The notes below the pieces were generated by a model that searched no databases, was not told the origin of the DNA, and was given only the letters and a program-made list of their open reading frames with translations. Shown here one piece after another: positions 1 through 11,008 of a stretch of DNA of 64,000 nucleotides. Made by a program: the position numbers and the translations under genes. This stretch comes from Bacteroidota bacterium (GTDB lineage: Bacteria; Bacteroidota; Bacteroidia; AKYH767-A; OLB10): contig CP064983.1 of the NCBI GenBank assembly GCA_016699635.1, positions 1,302,001-1,366,000 of the forward strand, given 5' to 3'. Position 1 is the stretch's first letter. Each line of letters opens with the position of its first letter.

Positions 1-3000
1 TACAGGATTGGTTGATGTTACATGAACAGGAATGATACCACCGAATGAAAGATTGTTTACATCAAAATCTCCAATGCCAATATGATCCGGCTGTAAAGAA
101 ATATCAGATATGGGAATATCTATACTTCCGGTTTTAATTGTGCCCGTAGCAATGTTAATTGAATTATCGCCTTGTGACAGTTGCCAGTTATTACCTATGA
201 ATTGCCACTTTTCTAAATTGAATTTTATAGGTTGATTGCCTTTAAGTGGCTCCAACTTCTCAGGATGAATTATGAGGTTTCCTGCATTTATATCGAGTGT
301 AGAAGGAGTCATGTCCGGCAGTGCATTGATATGAATGATGGTTTGTAAATTAATACTGTTGTCCTGTAGCCAGGAATTAATAGCATCTGCCTCTGCATCA
401 AAACCAAGTAAGGAAAACTTCATTGTTTTTCCTTGCAGATTAGCCAATCCGAATTTCTTTTTAGTGGAAGTTGCAATATCAATCGAAGAAATATCAGTTA
501 TAAACGAACCCGGTTTATCAGTAATCAACATAGCTTCATTAGGATCATTATTGAAAGTGATATAACTCTGTGTAAATTTAAATGACGATTTTTGTACAGC
601 TATTTTCCTGTTAATCTACCTTTCTGATTATCGGATTTTACCTGTAACACATCACCTGAAGAGGGCTTTTGAATTACTCCAAAGGAATTTTGCAAAAGCA
701 ATTTAATATTTGTGAGATCGGTTGAAAAGGTGTTTTCCACAGAAACACCAACAGGAATTCCATTCTTTGTAGCATCACTCTTTTTTATTTTCAAATCGGT
801 GAAAGATATTTTCTGTTTGCTGTCGTGCAATGAAAAATTATCATTAGCAGGCAGATTTATCAAATTACCACTCACCAACCAAATGCCGTCCGATTGTTTC
901 ACTTTGGATTGAATGTCCACTTCAAATCCAAAATATTTTCAATAATGAGTTCATTATCACTAATCAAATTAAAATCCAATTCATTCTGCTGACTTAATGT
1001 AATTTTTTTATTCTGGCTGATGATGTTGGGCGTAGCACCGGGTTTACAAGCCCAAACTGTTTTTTCTTTCGGTGAAGTAGAAACACCTTTAAGTACATAT
1101 TTTCCATCACTGCCTGTTGTTGTTTCAATACTTTTCCATTACCTGTTTCAATATAAACTTTTGCTCCGCTTAAAGCTTTTTTGTCCGCACCTAAGGTTAC
1201 AGTGCCGGTAATTGTTGCAGCTTTTTTCAGATACGCATTGTTGTATGTTGTAATGGTTGTGGTGTTCTTTACACCGGTTAATTTGTAGTTTCCTGTTTCG
1301 TAATTTGCATTTTCAGGAGGAGTAATGATAAATTCAAAATCAGATGCACTATTATCAAATATAAAAGTCACATAACCGTCTTTATCACTCATTTGAATAA
1401 TTGGTTTACCGGGTATGTCTAACTGAACTGATGCACCTGCAATAGGTTTTGCATTTTCTGCTTCATGAACAGTTAATCGGCTTACGGATAAAAGAGGAAA
1501 TTCCGCTACTTTAAATCGTATTCTTTTCTGTGAACGTGTTACTACGAATTTAATTTCTACAGGATTATTATCTTCCTTCTTAATGACAAACGTAGTATCT
1601 TTTAGTGCATAAGCTTTGTCAACAGGAGATACTGTTACTTTTCTTTTACCGGAAGGTGCAGCCATTGAAAAATATTCTCTAGTACCTGTAGGTACAACTA
1701 TATTTGTAATGCTATTATTACCGGAATTATTAGGGGCATTTAACGGGCCTCGCTTATTATTTGAGACTCTTCTATATGTCATATTACCTGAACTTCCATA
1801 GGTAAACTGAAATTTTGTTGAGGTCTTTGTGTAACCATCCACATCAATATCAGCTTTTACAGGGTTATTGTTTTCATCAACAACATAACCACTCAAAAAA
1901 CCATCCGGTGTAAGAAAAAAGTCCTGATTTAATAGCTGTTGGCCAAACTTCAAAGGCGGATAACAAGAAGTACATGTAGGAACAATTTTTTTTCCTTTGT
2001 TTCCTAAATTCCAAAGTGAATCCGATTGTTGTGCACCTGCTGGTAACACAGCAGCTTTGTATCCATTTGGCTGTACTACTATTGTTCGAGTTGGGCCAAT
2101 GATTGAAACAACTTCACCTACTTTAAACTCCCCTTTCTCTAAAGGTAAATCATTAAATTCATAACGTCCATTTTCATCAGTAAGTACTGTTGTAAACAAT
2201 TTTGATGGGTCAACACTTTGTGTATAGGCATTAATCATGACAACTTTTACATTACTCATAGTTTTTCCTTCTATATTAATAGCATCTTGCACTTTTCCTG
2301 CAATTCTTGGATTATCCGGATAAAGCATCATACTGTCGGTATATGTCTTTATTTCTAACTAATGATTCCAGATAATAGATTCACCATAAGCAACGGGAAG
2401 ATTTATACCTCCTTGTATATGTGGTGTATAAGAACCGGTTGCATTAAAAGGGAACAAAAGCAATTCCTTATCATATAATGGATAATACCGATCCACTCTT
2501 TCTTTAAAAATAAAATCACCTTTTGTTTTGGATGGAGTGCACTTAATTGAATAGTAATCCGATTTGTCATCGGGATTATGCTGTACTAAATGTTTAAAAG
2601 TTACATATCCATCTTTGTCGCTTTCGGCTGATGCAATACTGCTTAAAGCACCTTTCCCATCGCCTTCATTTTTTGGAACTGATGAAGGAGGATTTGATTT
2701 TCGTAATAGGGATGTTGTAATTCCGGGTAATGCACTTCCTTGTCCATAGGCCATATCCCAGTATTTAGCACTTGTTGATAAAACTTTTACTTTCAGTGTA
2801 TAGCTTTTAACATACGATACTACAGTTCCTAAGTCTATTCCTTTCCATGGATCTATTTTTATATTTATATCGGGGCTACAGTAATACCTGTCTTCAACTC
2901 GGATGCGTAATACTTTAAAAATTTTTCCTTTTACATTATCTCCAAATTCACCGGTATGTTTAAATGTAAAATTAGAATCAATTAAGCTTCAAAACTTTTT

Positions 3001-4319
3001 CAACGTTTAAAAAATCAAATTTAAAACTACCGTCAGCACCGGTTACTGTACTAGCAAGAACTTTGTCTGCATCCGGAGGAGAAAAACCGCCATGATTGTT
3101 TATACCTGGCTGGCCATTTAAGTTTTTACCATTGAGTGTTCCGGTAAACAGATAAGTTATTACAAGGCTGACTTTTTTTCCTGCAAGAGGTAGTGCATTT
3201 CCTAATGACGTATTGTCTGTATTGTAAACAAGATCATCAGATTAGATGAACCGCCAGCGGTTAATAAAGGATTATTTGTGTTAGCAGTTGGTCCACCTAA
3301 AATAGGTTGATTGGACACAGATGCTGATGTATAACTATCTTTAAAACTGTAAACTAATTTTCCTTTTAATTGACTCATGGGTACAGGGTCAAGATTGGTT
3401 ACATTAAATCCCGGTGATTGTTGTGATGGATTTTTTAAAGGGTCTTCTATTTTAATTTGCCCTACCAGCGGAATTTCTGTTTTACCTTTTGTGAAAGTCA
3501 CCACTTCGCTTCGTCCGTCATTAACAAAACTCACTTGTTTATTTAAATCTCTTGCCACAACCTGCACTGCATAGAGTGTGTTTGTATCTATTTGCAAATC
3601 GTATGGTTGTGTTACATATTGATTGCCTGTAAGATTTATTTTTTTAACTGGATTGTTAGCATTGTAGTTGACCGCAGCATTCATAACATCATTTGGGTTT
3701 GAGCCTTGTGGAATTTTTACAACATAGAGGTCATAAACAATATTGGCTCCCATTATATTACCAATAGGTGGTGTCCACGAAAAAACGGTGTTGGGTAATT
3801 GAGGATTCAGATTCTGCCCATCAAAAGGAGAAATTATGATTGGTGCCTGTGCAAGACTTATGTTGAATTCATAGCAAGAACTACCTGCTGAAATTAAGCC
3901 TGCAGCCGAAGTTATTTCAAATGCCTCAACACAAAAATTATAATGTCCATCGGGCAGCTGTCCTGTTTTCAAAATATTTGACCACACAGCATCAGGAACT
4001 CCCGAAGGATCCACATTATTCCTGTTTAAAAAAAGCATAGAAGGAACATCATTGATTATAACCTTGGTCTGATTAATTCCTGGTGATTAAATGCACCACC
4101 CATGTATCCTGATCTTGTTTGAATAACCAAGTCCCTGTCTGTATTAACCAATGTGCCGTACAATAGAATATCCATTGGTCTTGCCCCACCCACTAAAGTT
4201 ATTATTGCATGGTTCGATAAATTTTCATACAAACTGTAATTAGAAGAATAAGGTGGCTTGAGTATAACATTTATTGAAGTCAGAAATGAATTCTGACTCA
4301 TTACCCACATAGGAAACAT
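1..4319 (-). CDS. TANFOR-domain giant secreted protein with carboxypeptidase-regulatory repeats (partial, frameshifted)
   Basis: One reading can be followed from about 4319 to the left edge if single-base indels are repaired near 4078, 3235, 2985, 1130, 905 and 600 and an in-frame TAG at 2359-2361 is ignored. The first ~300 residues match the TANFOR domain of Bacteroidota: an early PPYSSNYSLYENL stretch, then a PDGHYNFCVEAFE block and an IISPFDGQNLNPQLPNTVFSWTPP-type end. Several prealbumin-like (CarboxypepD_reg) repeats follow, recognisable by G-x-V and DENGRYEF or DKDGYVTF motifs. The left 600 bases remain open, so the C-terminus lies outside the window. The family is predicted to be exported and surface-associated; its function is unknown. 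The ATG at 4319 follows a hydrophobic run that connects in another frame to an ATG at 4383, so a complete signal peptide probably starts there with one further indel. It lies 75 bp downstream of the barrel gene in the same direction, probably co-transcribed. Confidence 0.8.
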
Positions 4320-4394
4320 TAGTAAATAAAATATAAAATAACTTTCCTGAATATGTTTTTGTGCCTAAACTACAAGTGTTCATTGTTACTACTT

Positions 4395-6119
4395 TTAGAA
4401 AGTTAATCCATAAATAAACTGTATGTTGGTTTCTTTAAAATTCTGTATTAAGGAAACATCTTTTGAAGTGTTGTCTAAATAATTACACATCAATTGAAAG
4501 TTATGATGTGTTCCTACTGGAACCATAAAACCTAATGTAAATCTTATGGTATTACCATTATCATTTCCCTTAAATTTGTTTTGCAGATAAGAGAAAGAAG
4601 TATTTAGAGTGAGTCTTTTTTTCATAAGTGGTGCTGATCCACCAACTGATCCACCGATAGAACCTACATCACCAGCGGTAGTTTTTGAATTAATAAAATT
4701 CATAGCAACATTTGCATTAATACCAGGCTTTATCCAGGTTTGAGAATAGTTAGTAGAAAAAGAAAAAGTATTCATATCAGGTGTGTTATTGCCATAACTC
4801 TGTGGAGTGCTTAAAGATTGAAAAGTTGCAATACAATTCAGATTTTTAAAAGTTTTCTCATTTGTCCAGAGTAAATAAGGCATTAGCATTACACTGTTGT
4901 TAACCTGTTTATACTGTTCATTGCCAGGTGAAGTCTGCAATGGGCTGTTGGTAATACCAAAGTTGCTGTAATTGAAACTTATTCCAAATTTCTGCGATGG
5001 AACATAATTAACATTAACACTTCCAATAAATCTTTTTGAAGTAGAAGACTTCTGTTTTTTCAGGTTGTCGGTTTGAATACCAATGTTGGTGTTTATGTTC
5101 AACCTATTACTATCCAACTTAAAATTATTTGCTAAACTGTACTCCTTTATATCATTCTGAAAAAAATAGGCTCCCATAGATTGATAACCCGGGTCAATTC
5201 TTTTAAGCTTCAATTGGGCACCCCATTTTTTTTCCTGATAGCCAATCTTGGTTTCTCCTGCAAAATAATATTGTGTGCTGAGTTTATCACTCACTAAAGG
5301 TCCCATAATATCTTTTGGCCAAGCCTTATCAATATCACTTGAATCCTTTCTGTCCATTCGGTTAAGTGTATATGCACTAAAACCAATATCTGATGTCCAC
5401 GTAATTTTTTTCGATAATGACAAAGTGGAAACCAGTCCAAATGAAGTGTTTTCTGCAGGTTGAATAGAATCTTTTAATTTTCCATTAAGTGAAGAAGGCT
5501 TATCCCATCCTTTAAAATAAACCAGATCAACATAATTCTTTTGTGAGCCATAACCGATTTTACCCGCTATGCCAACACGTTTAAAAGTAGGTGTTGGACG
5601 CACGTACATTGGGTTTGTGTTCATAGTGGAATCAATAGATGCTGATCGCCTTAGTTGTCCATACATAAATCCTATTCGGAACTTTTTTGGATTCAAATCA
5701 AATCCTACACCTAACATTTTGTGGCCGGCCAACGTATAGTTTGAATATGTGAGGTTACGATAGCCTAAATGCATAGTAATCCATTTGTATCGTGGACTCA
5801 ATCCAAATTGATTAAATGGCTGCGAATATTTATTGCCAAAATTTGAAAAAAGAAAAGTAAATGGCAGGTCAATTCCCAATACATTTAAAACAGGATTGCC
5901 ATTGATAATCCAAGAAAATTCTTTTTGCCTTGCAGGAATACCATTGGCACTGTAATAATCCAATTGAAAATTAAGATTTCCATGAAATGTTACAGGCTTT
6001 TTCAGATTAATGTGTTCAACATCCTGCGCCTTACTAATTATGGTAAAGAATAAAAAAAGTAAAAATAGAGATAATGAAATCTCATAACTTTTTTTTTCAT
6101 TTTGTGATTTTTTCTGCAT
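4395..6119 (-). CDS. Outer-membrane beta-barrel protein next to the TANFOR protein
   Basis: The product has about 574 residues. A Lys-rich N-terminus is followed by a strongly hydrophobic segment (SLFLLFLFFTIISKAQ), a signal peptide ending at a typical AQ site. The body consists of alternating hydrophobic/polar stretches rich in Tyr, Asn and Ser, and the last residue is Phe (IQFIYGLTF), as usual for outer-membrane barrels. I chose the ATG at 6119 because a GTG-initiated extension from 6155 would put 12 non-signal residues first. The stop is 11 nt from the possible ATG (4383) of the downstream TANFOR gene, so the two are likely one operon. I recognise no enzymatic domain. A barrel or secretion partner of the giant protein is an inference from position only. 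Confidence 0.72.
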   Translation of the reverse strand: MQKKSQNEKKSYEISLSLFLLFLFFTIISKAQDVEHINLKKPVTFHGNLNFQLDYYSANGIPARQKEFSWIINGNPVLNVLGIDLPFTFLFSNFGNKYSQPFNQFGLSPRYKWITMHLGYRNLTYSNYTLAGHKMLGVGFDLNPKKFRIGFMYGQLRRSASIDSTMNTNPMYVRPTPTFKRVGIAGKIGYGSQKNYVDLVYFKGWDKPSSLNGKLKDSIQPAENTSFGLVSTLSLSKKITWTSDIGFSAYTLNRMDRKDSSDIDKAWPKDIMGPLVSDKLSTQYYFAGETKIGYQEKKWGAQLKLKRIDPGYQSMGAYFFQNDIKEYSLANNFKLDSNRLNINTNIGIQTDNLKKQKSSTSKRFIGSVNVNYVPSQKFGISFNYSNFGITNSPLQTSPGNEQYKQVNNSVMLMPYLLWTNEKTFKNLNCIATFQSLSTPQSYGNNTPDMNTFSFSTNYSQTWIKPGINANVAMNFINSKTTAGDVGSIGGSVGGSAPLMKKRLTLNTSFSYLQNKFKGNDNGNTIRFTLGFMVPVGTHHNFQLMCNYLDNTSKDVSLIQNFKETNIQFIYGLTF

Positions 6120-6426
6120 GCGGATATATTGAAAAAAATCAATCGTAAAAATCACTCAACTAAGTTATTTAATTCTGATATATAATTAATCACATATAAA
6201 CAACTCAATCAATCACAAATAACTTTCGTGTTAGGGTATTTAGAAAGTAATAAGCAAATGTAATTGTTTTAAGAAATTAAAAAGGAAATTTTCTAAATAT
6301 TTTTAACTGAGTTATAATTACATCCTGTTAAAATTCCTATATTGATTCGAAGACTTATAAAGGGGTCTATAATAAATTTCTTCTAAATCACTTAATCATC
6401 ACCCCCCGTTTTTCCAGTAAGCGTAT

Positions 6427-6789
6427 CTATGTAAAAAATTCTTCATTTATAACTCCCGGAAGAAAAACATACTTTCGATCGTACATGGTGTTGTTGAGGT
6501 AAAAGCTTACCCAGTATTCATTATTCAGGTTAAGAACATTATCTGTAATAGGTTCAATCTTTACGCACGACTGCGGAGGAATATTTTCTATAAAATGTCT
6601 AAGCGTTGATGTTTTTCTTTCTTCACCTTCCATCATGCCATAGCCTTTGCTTGTAATCAACACACCTTCCAGCATTTCATTTTTCAGGTTAATGATATAG
6701 GCATTCCAAACATCGGCACCGTTTGATTGCTCTTTTACAATTGCAACGGCTACGTTTTCAACTTTTAATTGAGGAATATCTTTTAGCAT
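6427..6789 (-). CDS. Small conserved Bacteroidota protein of unknown function
   Basis: A 120-residue cytosolic-looking protein without signal peptide or membrane segment. It has the layout of a small conserved Bacteroidota family that I recall being labelled, probably wrongly, as a phenylalanyl-tRNA synthetase alpha-like protein. Visible blocks are KVENVAVAIV near the start, WNAYIINLKNEMLEGVLI, a Gly/Glu turn followed by KTSTLRHF, and NLNNEYWVSFYLN. No synthetase motif is present, so no function is assigned. It lies 46 bp after the serine hydrolase gene and is likely the third gene of the lipB operon. The following 307 bp up to 6119 contain no gene or clear signal that I could find. Confidence 0.65.
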   Translation of the reverse strand: MLKDIPQLKVENVAVAIVKEQSNGADVWNAYIINLKNEMLEGVLITSKGYGMMEGEERKTSTLRHFIENIPPQSCVKIEPITDNVLNLNNEYWVSFYLNNTMYDRKYVFLPGVINEEFFT

Positions 6790-6835
6790 ATTATATTAAA
6801 CGAGTAATGATAATAGAAGTTACCTTGATAGCTTG

Positions 6836-7969
6836 TTATTCATACATTTTTATGACTTGTTCGGCATAAAATTTATAGTCATTAGGCTTTCCGTCCGGAT
6901 TGTTACTGCGTTTATGGCCTAAACGCACAATAATCATCTGCATATCAAAAATAACAATAACATACTGCCCTAAGATGCCACGCATGTAATACACAGGATG
7001 ATTGCTGATGTTTGACAACCACCACTGATAGCCGTAGTGCTGAACAGGTTTATTATCTTCCTTATCCGGTAAATTATTTGGTGTGGTACAGAGAGTAATA
7101 AAAGCTGAATCAATAATTTGTTCATTATTCCATCTGCCATGTTGCAAAACAAGTTTACCGAAACGTGCAAAGTCGCGAGCATTGCTGTAAAAACAACAAT
7201 AAGCTTTTTCTATTCCGTCTTTATGATCGAGGCTCCATTGTGCACTATGTTCTGCTCCCAATGGTTTCCAAAGTTTTTCTGATGCATATTCTGCCAGACT
7301 TTTTCCTGTTGCATTAGTCACGATGATAGCTAACAATTCTGTGTCGCAGCTTTTATATTCCCAGAATTTTCCCGGTGCTTCTGCAACACCTAATGAGGCA
7401 ACCTGTTTGTAAAGTTGTGTTCCATAATAAGCCTCCGTAACCTGTGATGTCAGCGATGAATATCCTTCATTCCAGTCAAGTCCTGAACTCATCATCATCA
7501 GATTTCGAATTGTAATTTTTGATTTTTCACCCTCTTTAAATTCAGGAATAAAGTCTGCAACAGGCTGATCAAGGCTTTTAATTTTTCCCTCGTCAATTGC
7601 TTTTCCAATCAGTAAAGCAACTATACTCTTTGCCATAGAGAATGAATTGGAAAGCGATTGTTGCCCATAATCTTCCCAATATTTTTCAAAACAAATAGAA
7701 TCGTTTTTTATGACTAAAAAATGCAACAGATTTATTGGCTTCGAGCAATGCGGTTAGTGTATCACTCAGATTTTTTTATTGTAGTCTGTAGAAACATTCC
7801 ATGGCATTCCTGTTCCATTTTTTACTTCTCTGTTGTGAAACAAATTCAAATCGTCAATGTCAACAAAGTTGTAAACAAGAGCTTTATAGTAATACAACTT
7901 TCCTGTAGCGGCAAGTACTACTGTTGTTATCAATAAAATAAACAGAAGGTATTTGATTATCTTTTTCAT
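6836..7969 (-). CDS. Serine hydrolase, beta-lactamase/class C (6-aminohexanoate-dimer hydrolase-like), two compensating frameshifts
   Basis: The N-terminal part is a signal anchor (MKKIIKYLLFILLITTVVLA). The main part carries the catalytic SxxK motif as SMAKS, then GKAIDEGKI, MMMSSGLDW and a C-terminal HxG-like region. This is the fold of class C beta-lactamases and 6-aminohexanoate oligomer hydrolases; the natural substrate cannot be told. Two homopolymer indels split the gene. A run of seven A (minus strand) near 7775-7781 lacks a base, and a run of six T near 7714-7719 has one extra, so the frame is restored and a continuous NLSDTLTALLEANKSVAF joins the halves. The ATG overlaps the lipB stop by 4 nt, indicating translational coupling. 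Periplasmic or inner-membrane anchored. Confidence 0.82.
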
Positions 7970-8703
7970 GTTTTTTCTTTTGCTATTAGTTTTTCCTTTC
8001 CTACATTTTTAATTGTGGCATTAAAAACTTCACTGAAATGTTTTAGTAAGACAGATTTTACTTCATCAATATTTAAATTTTTTCCAAGCTCTTTTGCCAT
8101 TGATGTAACTGCTTTATCGCTGATGCCGCAGGGGACAATGTGGTTAAAATAATCTAACTGTGTATTAACATTAAGTGCCCATCCATGCATAGTTATCCAT
8201 CTGCTGCAACGCACACCAAAAGCACAAATTTTTCTTGCACTAGGTTTGCCCGCATCAATCCACACCCCTGTAAGTTTTTCTATTCTGCTTCCCTCAATGT
8301 CATATTCCTTCAAAGTACGGATAATTACTTCTTCGAGAAAACGCATGTAGCGATGAATGTCATTAAAAAATAAGTCAAGATTCAGAATAGGGTAACCAAC
8401 AATCTGTCCCGGGCCATGATAGGTAATATCGCCACCACGATTTATTTTGTAGTAGGTGGCATTGGCAGTTTTAAGTTGTTGTTCGTTAGAGAGCAAATGT
8501 TCGGGCTTTCCGCTTTTTCCTAAGGTGAAAACATGAGGGTGTTCACAAAACAATAGATAATGTGGTGTTGGTGCATGATCCCCAAAACCGTGATTACGCC
8601 CTTCTAATTTCAGTTGCATAATCTGTTGAAGAAGCTGCTCCTGAAAATCCCAGGTTTGTTTATAATCCGATGCGCCTAAATCAGCAAAAAGTATTTCCTG
8701 CAC
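7966..8703 (-). CDS. lipB: Lipoyl(octanoyl) transferase LipB
   Basis: This enzyme moves octanoyl groups from acyl carrier protein to the lipoyl domains of 2-oxoacid dehydrogenases and GcvH, the first step of endogenous lipoate synthesis. The 245-residue protein shows the family blocks in order: FCEHPHVFTLGKSG, RGGDITYHGPGQIVGYPIL, then RKICAFGVRCSRWITMHGWALNV with the catalytic Lys, and HIVPCGISDKAVTSM with the acyl-accepting Cys. Length is normal for the family. A TATCTTTG element lies 19 nt before the ATG. It is the first gene of a minus-strand operon with the serine hydrolase (4-nt overlap) and the 120-residue protein. Cytosolic. Confidence 0.97.
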   Translation of the reverse strand: MQEILFADLGASDYKQTWDFQEQLLQQIMQLKLEGRNHGFGDHAPTPHYLLFCEHPHVFTLGKSGKPEHLLSNEQQLKTANATYYKINRGGDITYHGPGQIVGYPILNLDLFFNDIHRYMRFLEEVIIRTLKEYDIEGSRIEKLTGVWIDAGKPSARKICAFGVRCSRWITMHGWALNVNTQLDYFNHIVPCGISDKAVTSMAKELGKNLNIDEVKSVLLKHFSEVFNATIKNVGKEKLIAKEKT

Positions 8704-8721
8704 TTTTGTTTTTATAATTTA

Positions 8722-8729
8722 CAAAGATA
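8722..8729 (-). promoter_or_regulatory. Putative -7 promoter element TATCTTTG for lipB
   Basis: Exact match to the Bacteroidota consensus TAnnTTTG, 19 nt upstream of the lipB ATG. No convincing -33 TTG was found. Confidence 0.6.
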
Positions 8730-8768
8730 AATGAATAGAAGAAACGATTTTTCAGTGATAAAGTTTGC

Positions 8769-10025
8769 TTACTGCAAAGCTAAGACGAATGATTTCAAAA
8801 GCTGAAATACATTGTTGTACTTTGTTAAAGGCAATGTTTCTGCTTTATCCATCACATCATGATACCATGTAACACCACCGAGGGTATAGATAAAAAATGC
8901 TGGTACACCCTTTTCACTGAAATAATAGTGATCGCTGTTTTTTGCTTTACCTCTTTTACCAATATTGCTAACAAATTTTGCTATATCGTTGATAGACTGC
9001 AACAACGAGAAATCTTTTTCAAACTCAGTTGCATTGACAACCATAATGCCATCATCGCCTGTGCCAAGCAAATCGAGATTTATCAGAAAACGGATTTTTG
9101 ATAGTGGTAATATAGGATGTTCTGTATAATATTTTGACCCCTGAAGTCCTGCTTCCTCTCCCGCAAAAGCAATAAATAAAATGGAGTAGGGCTGTTGGTT
9201 TTCTTTTTTTGAAAAATATTCTGCTAAAGAAAGTAACATGGCAACACCGCTTGCATTGTCATTTGCCCCTGGAAAAAATGTTTTATTTCCCATACCCCCT
9301 AAATGATCATAATGTGCTGTTATCACAATTAAAGAATCAGGTGTTTTATTTCCAGTAATTAATCCAATTACATTTTTTGAATCATAGCCCGCATCAAATA
9401 CGGCATCGGCCTTTATGGTAATATTTTTTGTCTGACGACTGAACAGACTATCATATACTTCAACAACAGGAATATTAAAAACTGATGTACCAACACTCCA
9501 TGTTAGTTTATGCGGTTCAAGAATTACCAATGCTCCTTTTTTTCGTTTAAACAGTAAGGCTGTAATTTCTTTTTGCTGCTTACTGAAAACCTGACGTGTT
9601 ATGACATAACAACTGTCATAATCATTGTTAAGTCTTGAAATAATTTCTGCAGAATCTGCCCAGGCTATAGGCCATGTTCCATTGGCAGATGGCGATTGAT
9701 GATGTATTAAAAACTCTTTCCCGGGAATCCAATTTTTTGTGTCTGTAGTTAGACTTACATTTTTTGGAAAACGGTTTACAGGATGTGTAAAATGCTGAAA
9801 CCAATGTTTATCATCAACAGGTTTTAATCCAAGTTTGCTGAATTGTTTTTTTATGAAATGTGCAGCTTTCTTATCACCATGTTTTAAATAGCCACGACCA
9901 AAATATTTTTCTGAAGTTAATTCAGTAATAACTTTTCGCGCATCATCTTGCTGTGCAAAAACAAAGTGTGTCTGTAGAAATGCACAAATAAAAATCAGCG
10001 ATGCAAGAGAAGGTATTCGCAGCAT
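8769..10025 (-). CDS. Secreted M28-family zinc aminopeptidase
   Basis: A signal peptide (LASLIFICAFLQTHFVFAQQ) is followed by a 400-residue protein with the M28 metal ligands in order: His and Asp in AHYDHLGG, Asp in GANDNASG, Glu pair in AGEEAGLQGS, Asp in INLDLLGT and a C-terminal SDHYYF His. The N-terminal 200 residues form a PA-like or unassigned domain. It is predicted to be periplasmic or exported and to cleave N-terminal residues from peptides; specificity is unknown. The start overlaps by 1 nt the stop of the upstream linker-rich protein, so the two are translationally coupled. Intact, with no frameshift. Confidence 0.92.
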   Translation of the reverse strand: MLRIPSLASLIFICAFLQTHFVFAQQDDARKVITELTSEKYFGRGYLKHGDKKAAHFIKKQFSKLGLKPVDDKHWFQHFTHPVNRFPKNVSLTTDTKNWIPGKEFLIHHQSPSANGTWPIAWADSAEIISRLNNDYDSCYVITRQVFSKQQKEITALLFKRKKGALVILEPHKLTWSVGTSVFNIPVVEVYDSLFSRQTKNITIKADAVFDAGYDSKNVIGLITGNKTPDSLIVITAHYDHLGGMGNKTFFPGANDNASGVAMLLSLAEYFSKKENQQPYSILFIAFAGEEAGLQGSKYYTEHPILPLSKIRFLINLDLLGTGDDGIMVVNATEFEKDFSLLQSINDIAKFVSNIGKRGKAKNSDHYYFSEKGVPAFFIYTLGGVTWYHDVMDKAETLPLTKYNNVFQLLKSFVLALQ

Positions 10026-10822
10026 TACATAAATCGCCTTTGTAGCAAATCTACAAACTGTCTGCAGGCATCACTGTTTTTGTCTATTTGATTTCCTGAA
10101 GTTATTTCAGAGTCGAAGTACATGTAAGCTTCTGCAAAATTTGAGGAAGTATTCAACTTATCAATTGCTGATTGATATTTTATAGAATCATCATTAAACA
10201 ACTGACTGATAAATAAAAATTTTTCGTTTATGCCTATTGCTTTAACCAAGTCCGTAACTGGTGATAGTTTTAACTTATCTGCTATGGCAAAAGCCGGTTG
10301 CGCCACACCAATTTTATCGTGTATGGTTTCTGTTTCGTGAAACATGGTTGCTACAGTTTGATCTGCTTCTTTAAATACTTCAGCTCTTGCAGTTTGTACA
10401 GGAGGAACCACAGAAGCTGTAACTTTCTTCTGTTTCACTTCTTCTGCCGTTGTTGTAGCTGTATGAACTTCCGGTTTAATGGGAGTAGGCTCAGTGACTT
10501 CAGCTATTATCGGTTCAAAGGTTTTTACCTCCGGTGCTTCAATGGTTATTTTTTGTTCCGTCTCAGATTTTTCAATGACGGTTTGTGTTATTGGTTTTTG
10601 CACTGTTTCTGTAATTACTTCCTGAATAGGCTGCTTATAAGCATAAACAGATTCAAGTAATTGAAGATGATTGATTTTATCGTGCAGCTTCATCAGTTTG
10701 CTTTTCAGCATGTCTAATTCATCATTTTCAGGAATGCGGTTGTCTAATGAAAAAACGCCCCATTGCCTGTAAATTTGTTCTATTGCAACTTGAATTTCGC
10801 TGGTGATAGATTGCTTTGTCAT
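10025..10822 (-). CDS. Conserved Bacteroidota protein with Pro/Thr/Glu-rich linker
   Basis: A 265-residue cytosolic protein without signal peptide. The N-terminal ~65 residues are helical and charged. Residues ~65-165 are a low-complexity linker rich in Thr, Glu, Pro, Val and Ile (repeats such as VQKPITQTVIEKSETE). The last ~80 residues form a compact conserved-looking domain with KAIGINEKFLFISQLFNDD and DKLN blocks, which I recall from unnamed Bacteroidota proteins. No function is known to me. It immediately precedes and overlaps the M28 peptidase gene, suggesting co-expression. The biased composition makes long open frames on the opposite strand, which are not genes. Confidence 0.75.
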   Translation of the reverse strand: MTKQSITSEIQVAIEQIYRQWGVFSLDNRIPENDELDMLKSKLMKLHDKINHLQLLESVYAYKQPIQEVITETVQKPITQTVIEKSETEQKITIEAPEVKTFEPIIAEVTEPTPIKPEVHTATTTAEEVKQKKVTASVVPPVQTARAEVFKEADQTVATMFHETETIHDKIGVAQPAFAIADKLKLSPVTDLVKAIGINEKFLFISQLFNDDSIKYQSAIDKLNTSSNFAEAYMYFDSEITSGNQIDKNSDACRQFVDLLQRRFM

Positions 10823-10995
10823 GAAATTGTGTTTTTATGCTAACGCTAAATAAATTAATTCATTTTTGATTTGGAAAATTTATGGGTAATCTCAGAAAAT
10901 TTTCATGAGCAAAATTAATTGTCATACTACTGTCAACATTGTTGGTTGACTGATATTTATCAACATAACTTTTCCATGCTGCAAGTCGCTACTTT

Positions 10996-11003
10996 TACTT
11001 TTG
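10996..11003 (+). promoter_or_regulatory. Putative -7 promoter element TACTTTTG of the TonB receptor operon
   Basis: Exact TAnnTTTG match, 5 nt before a GTG that begins a clean signal peptide. The transcript would be leaderless or nearly so. This element argues against the upstream in-frame ATGs at 10976 and 10919. Confidence 0.5.
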
Positions 11004-11008
11004 CAGCT

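Noticed and set aside
10298..10660. 120-codon open frame on the plus strand, rich in Cys, Phe, Ser and Arg
   Set aside because: It is antisense to the low-complexity linker of the 10025-10822 protein; composition is that of a shadow frame and there is no promoter or family resemblance.
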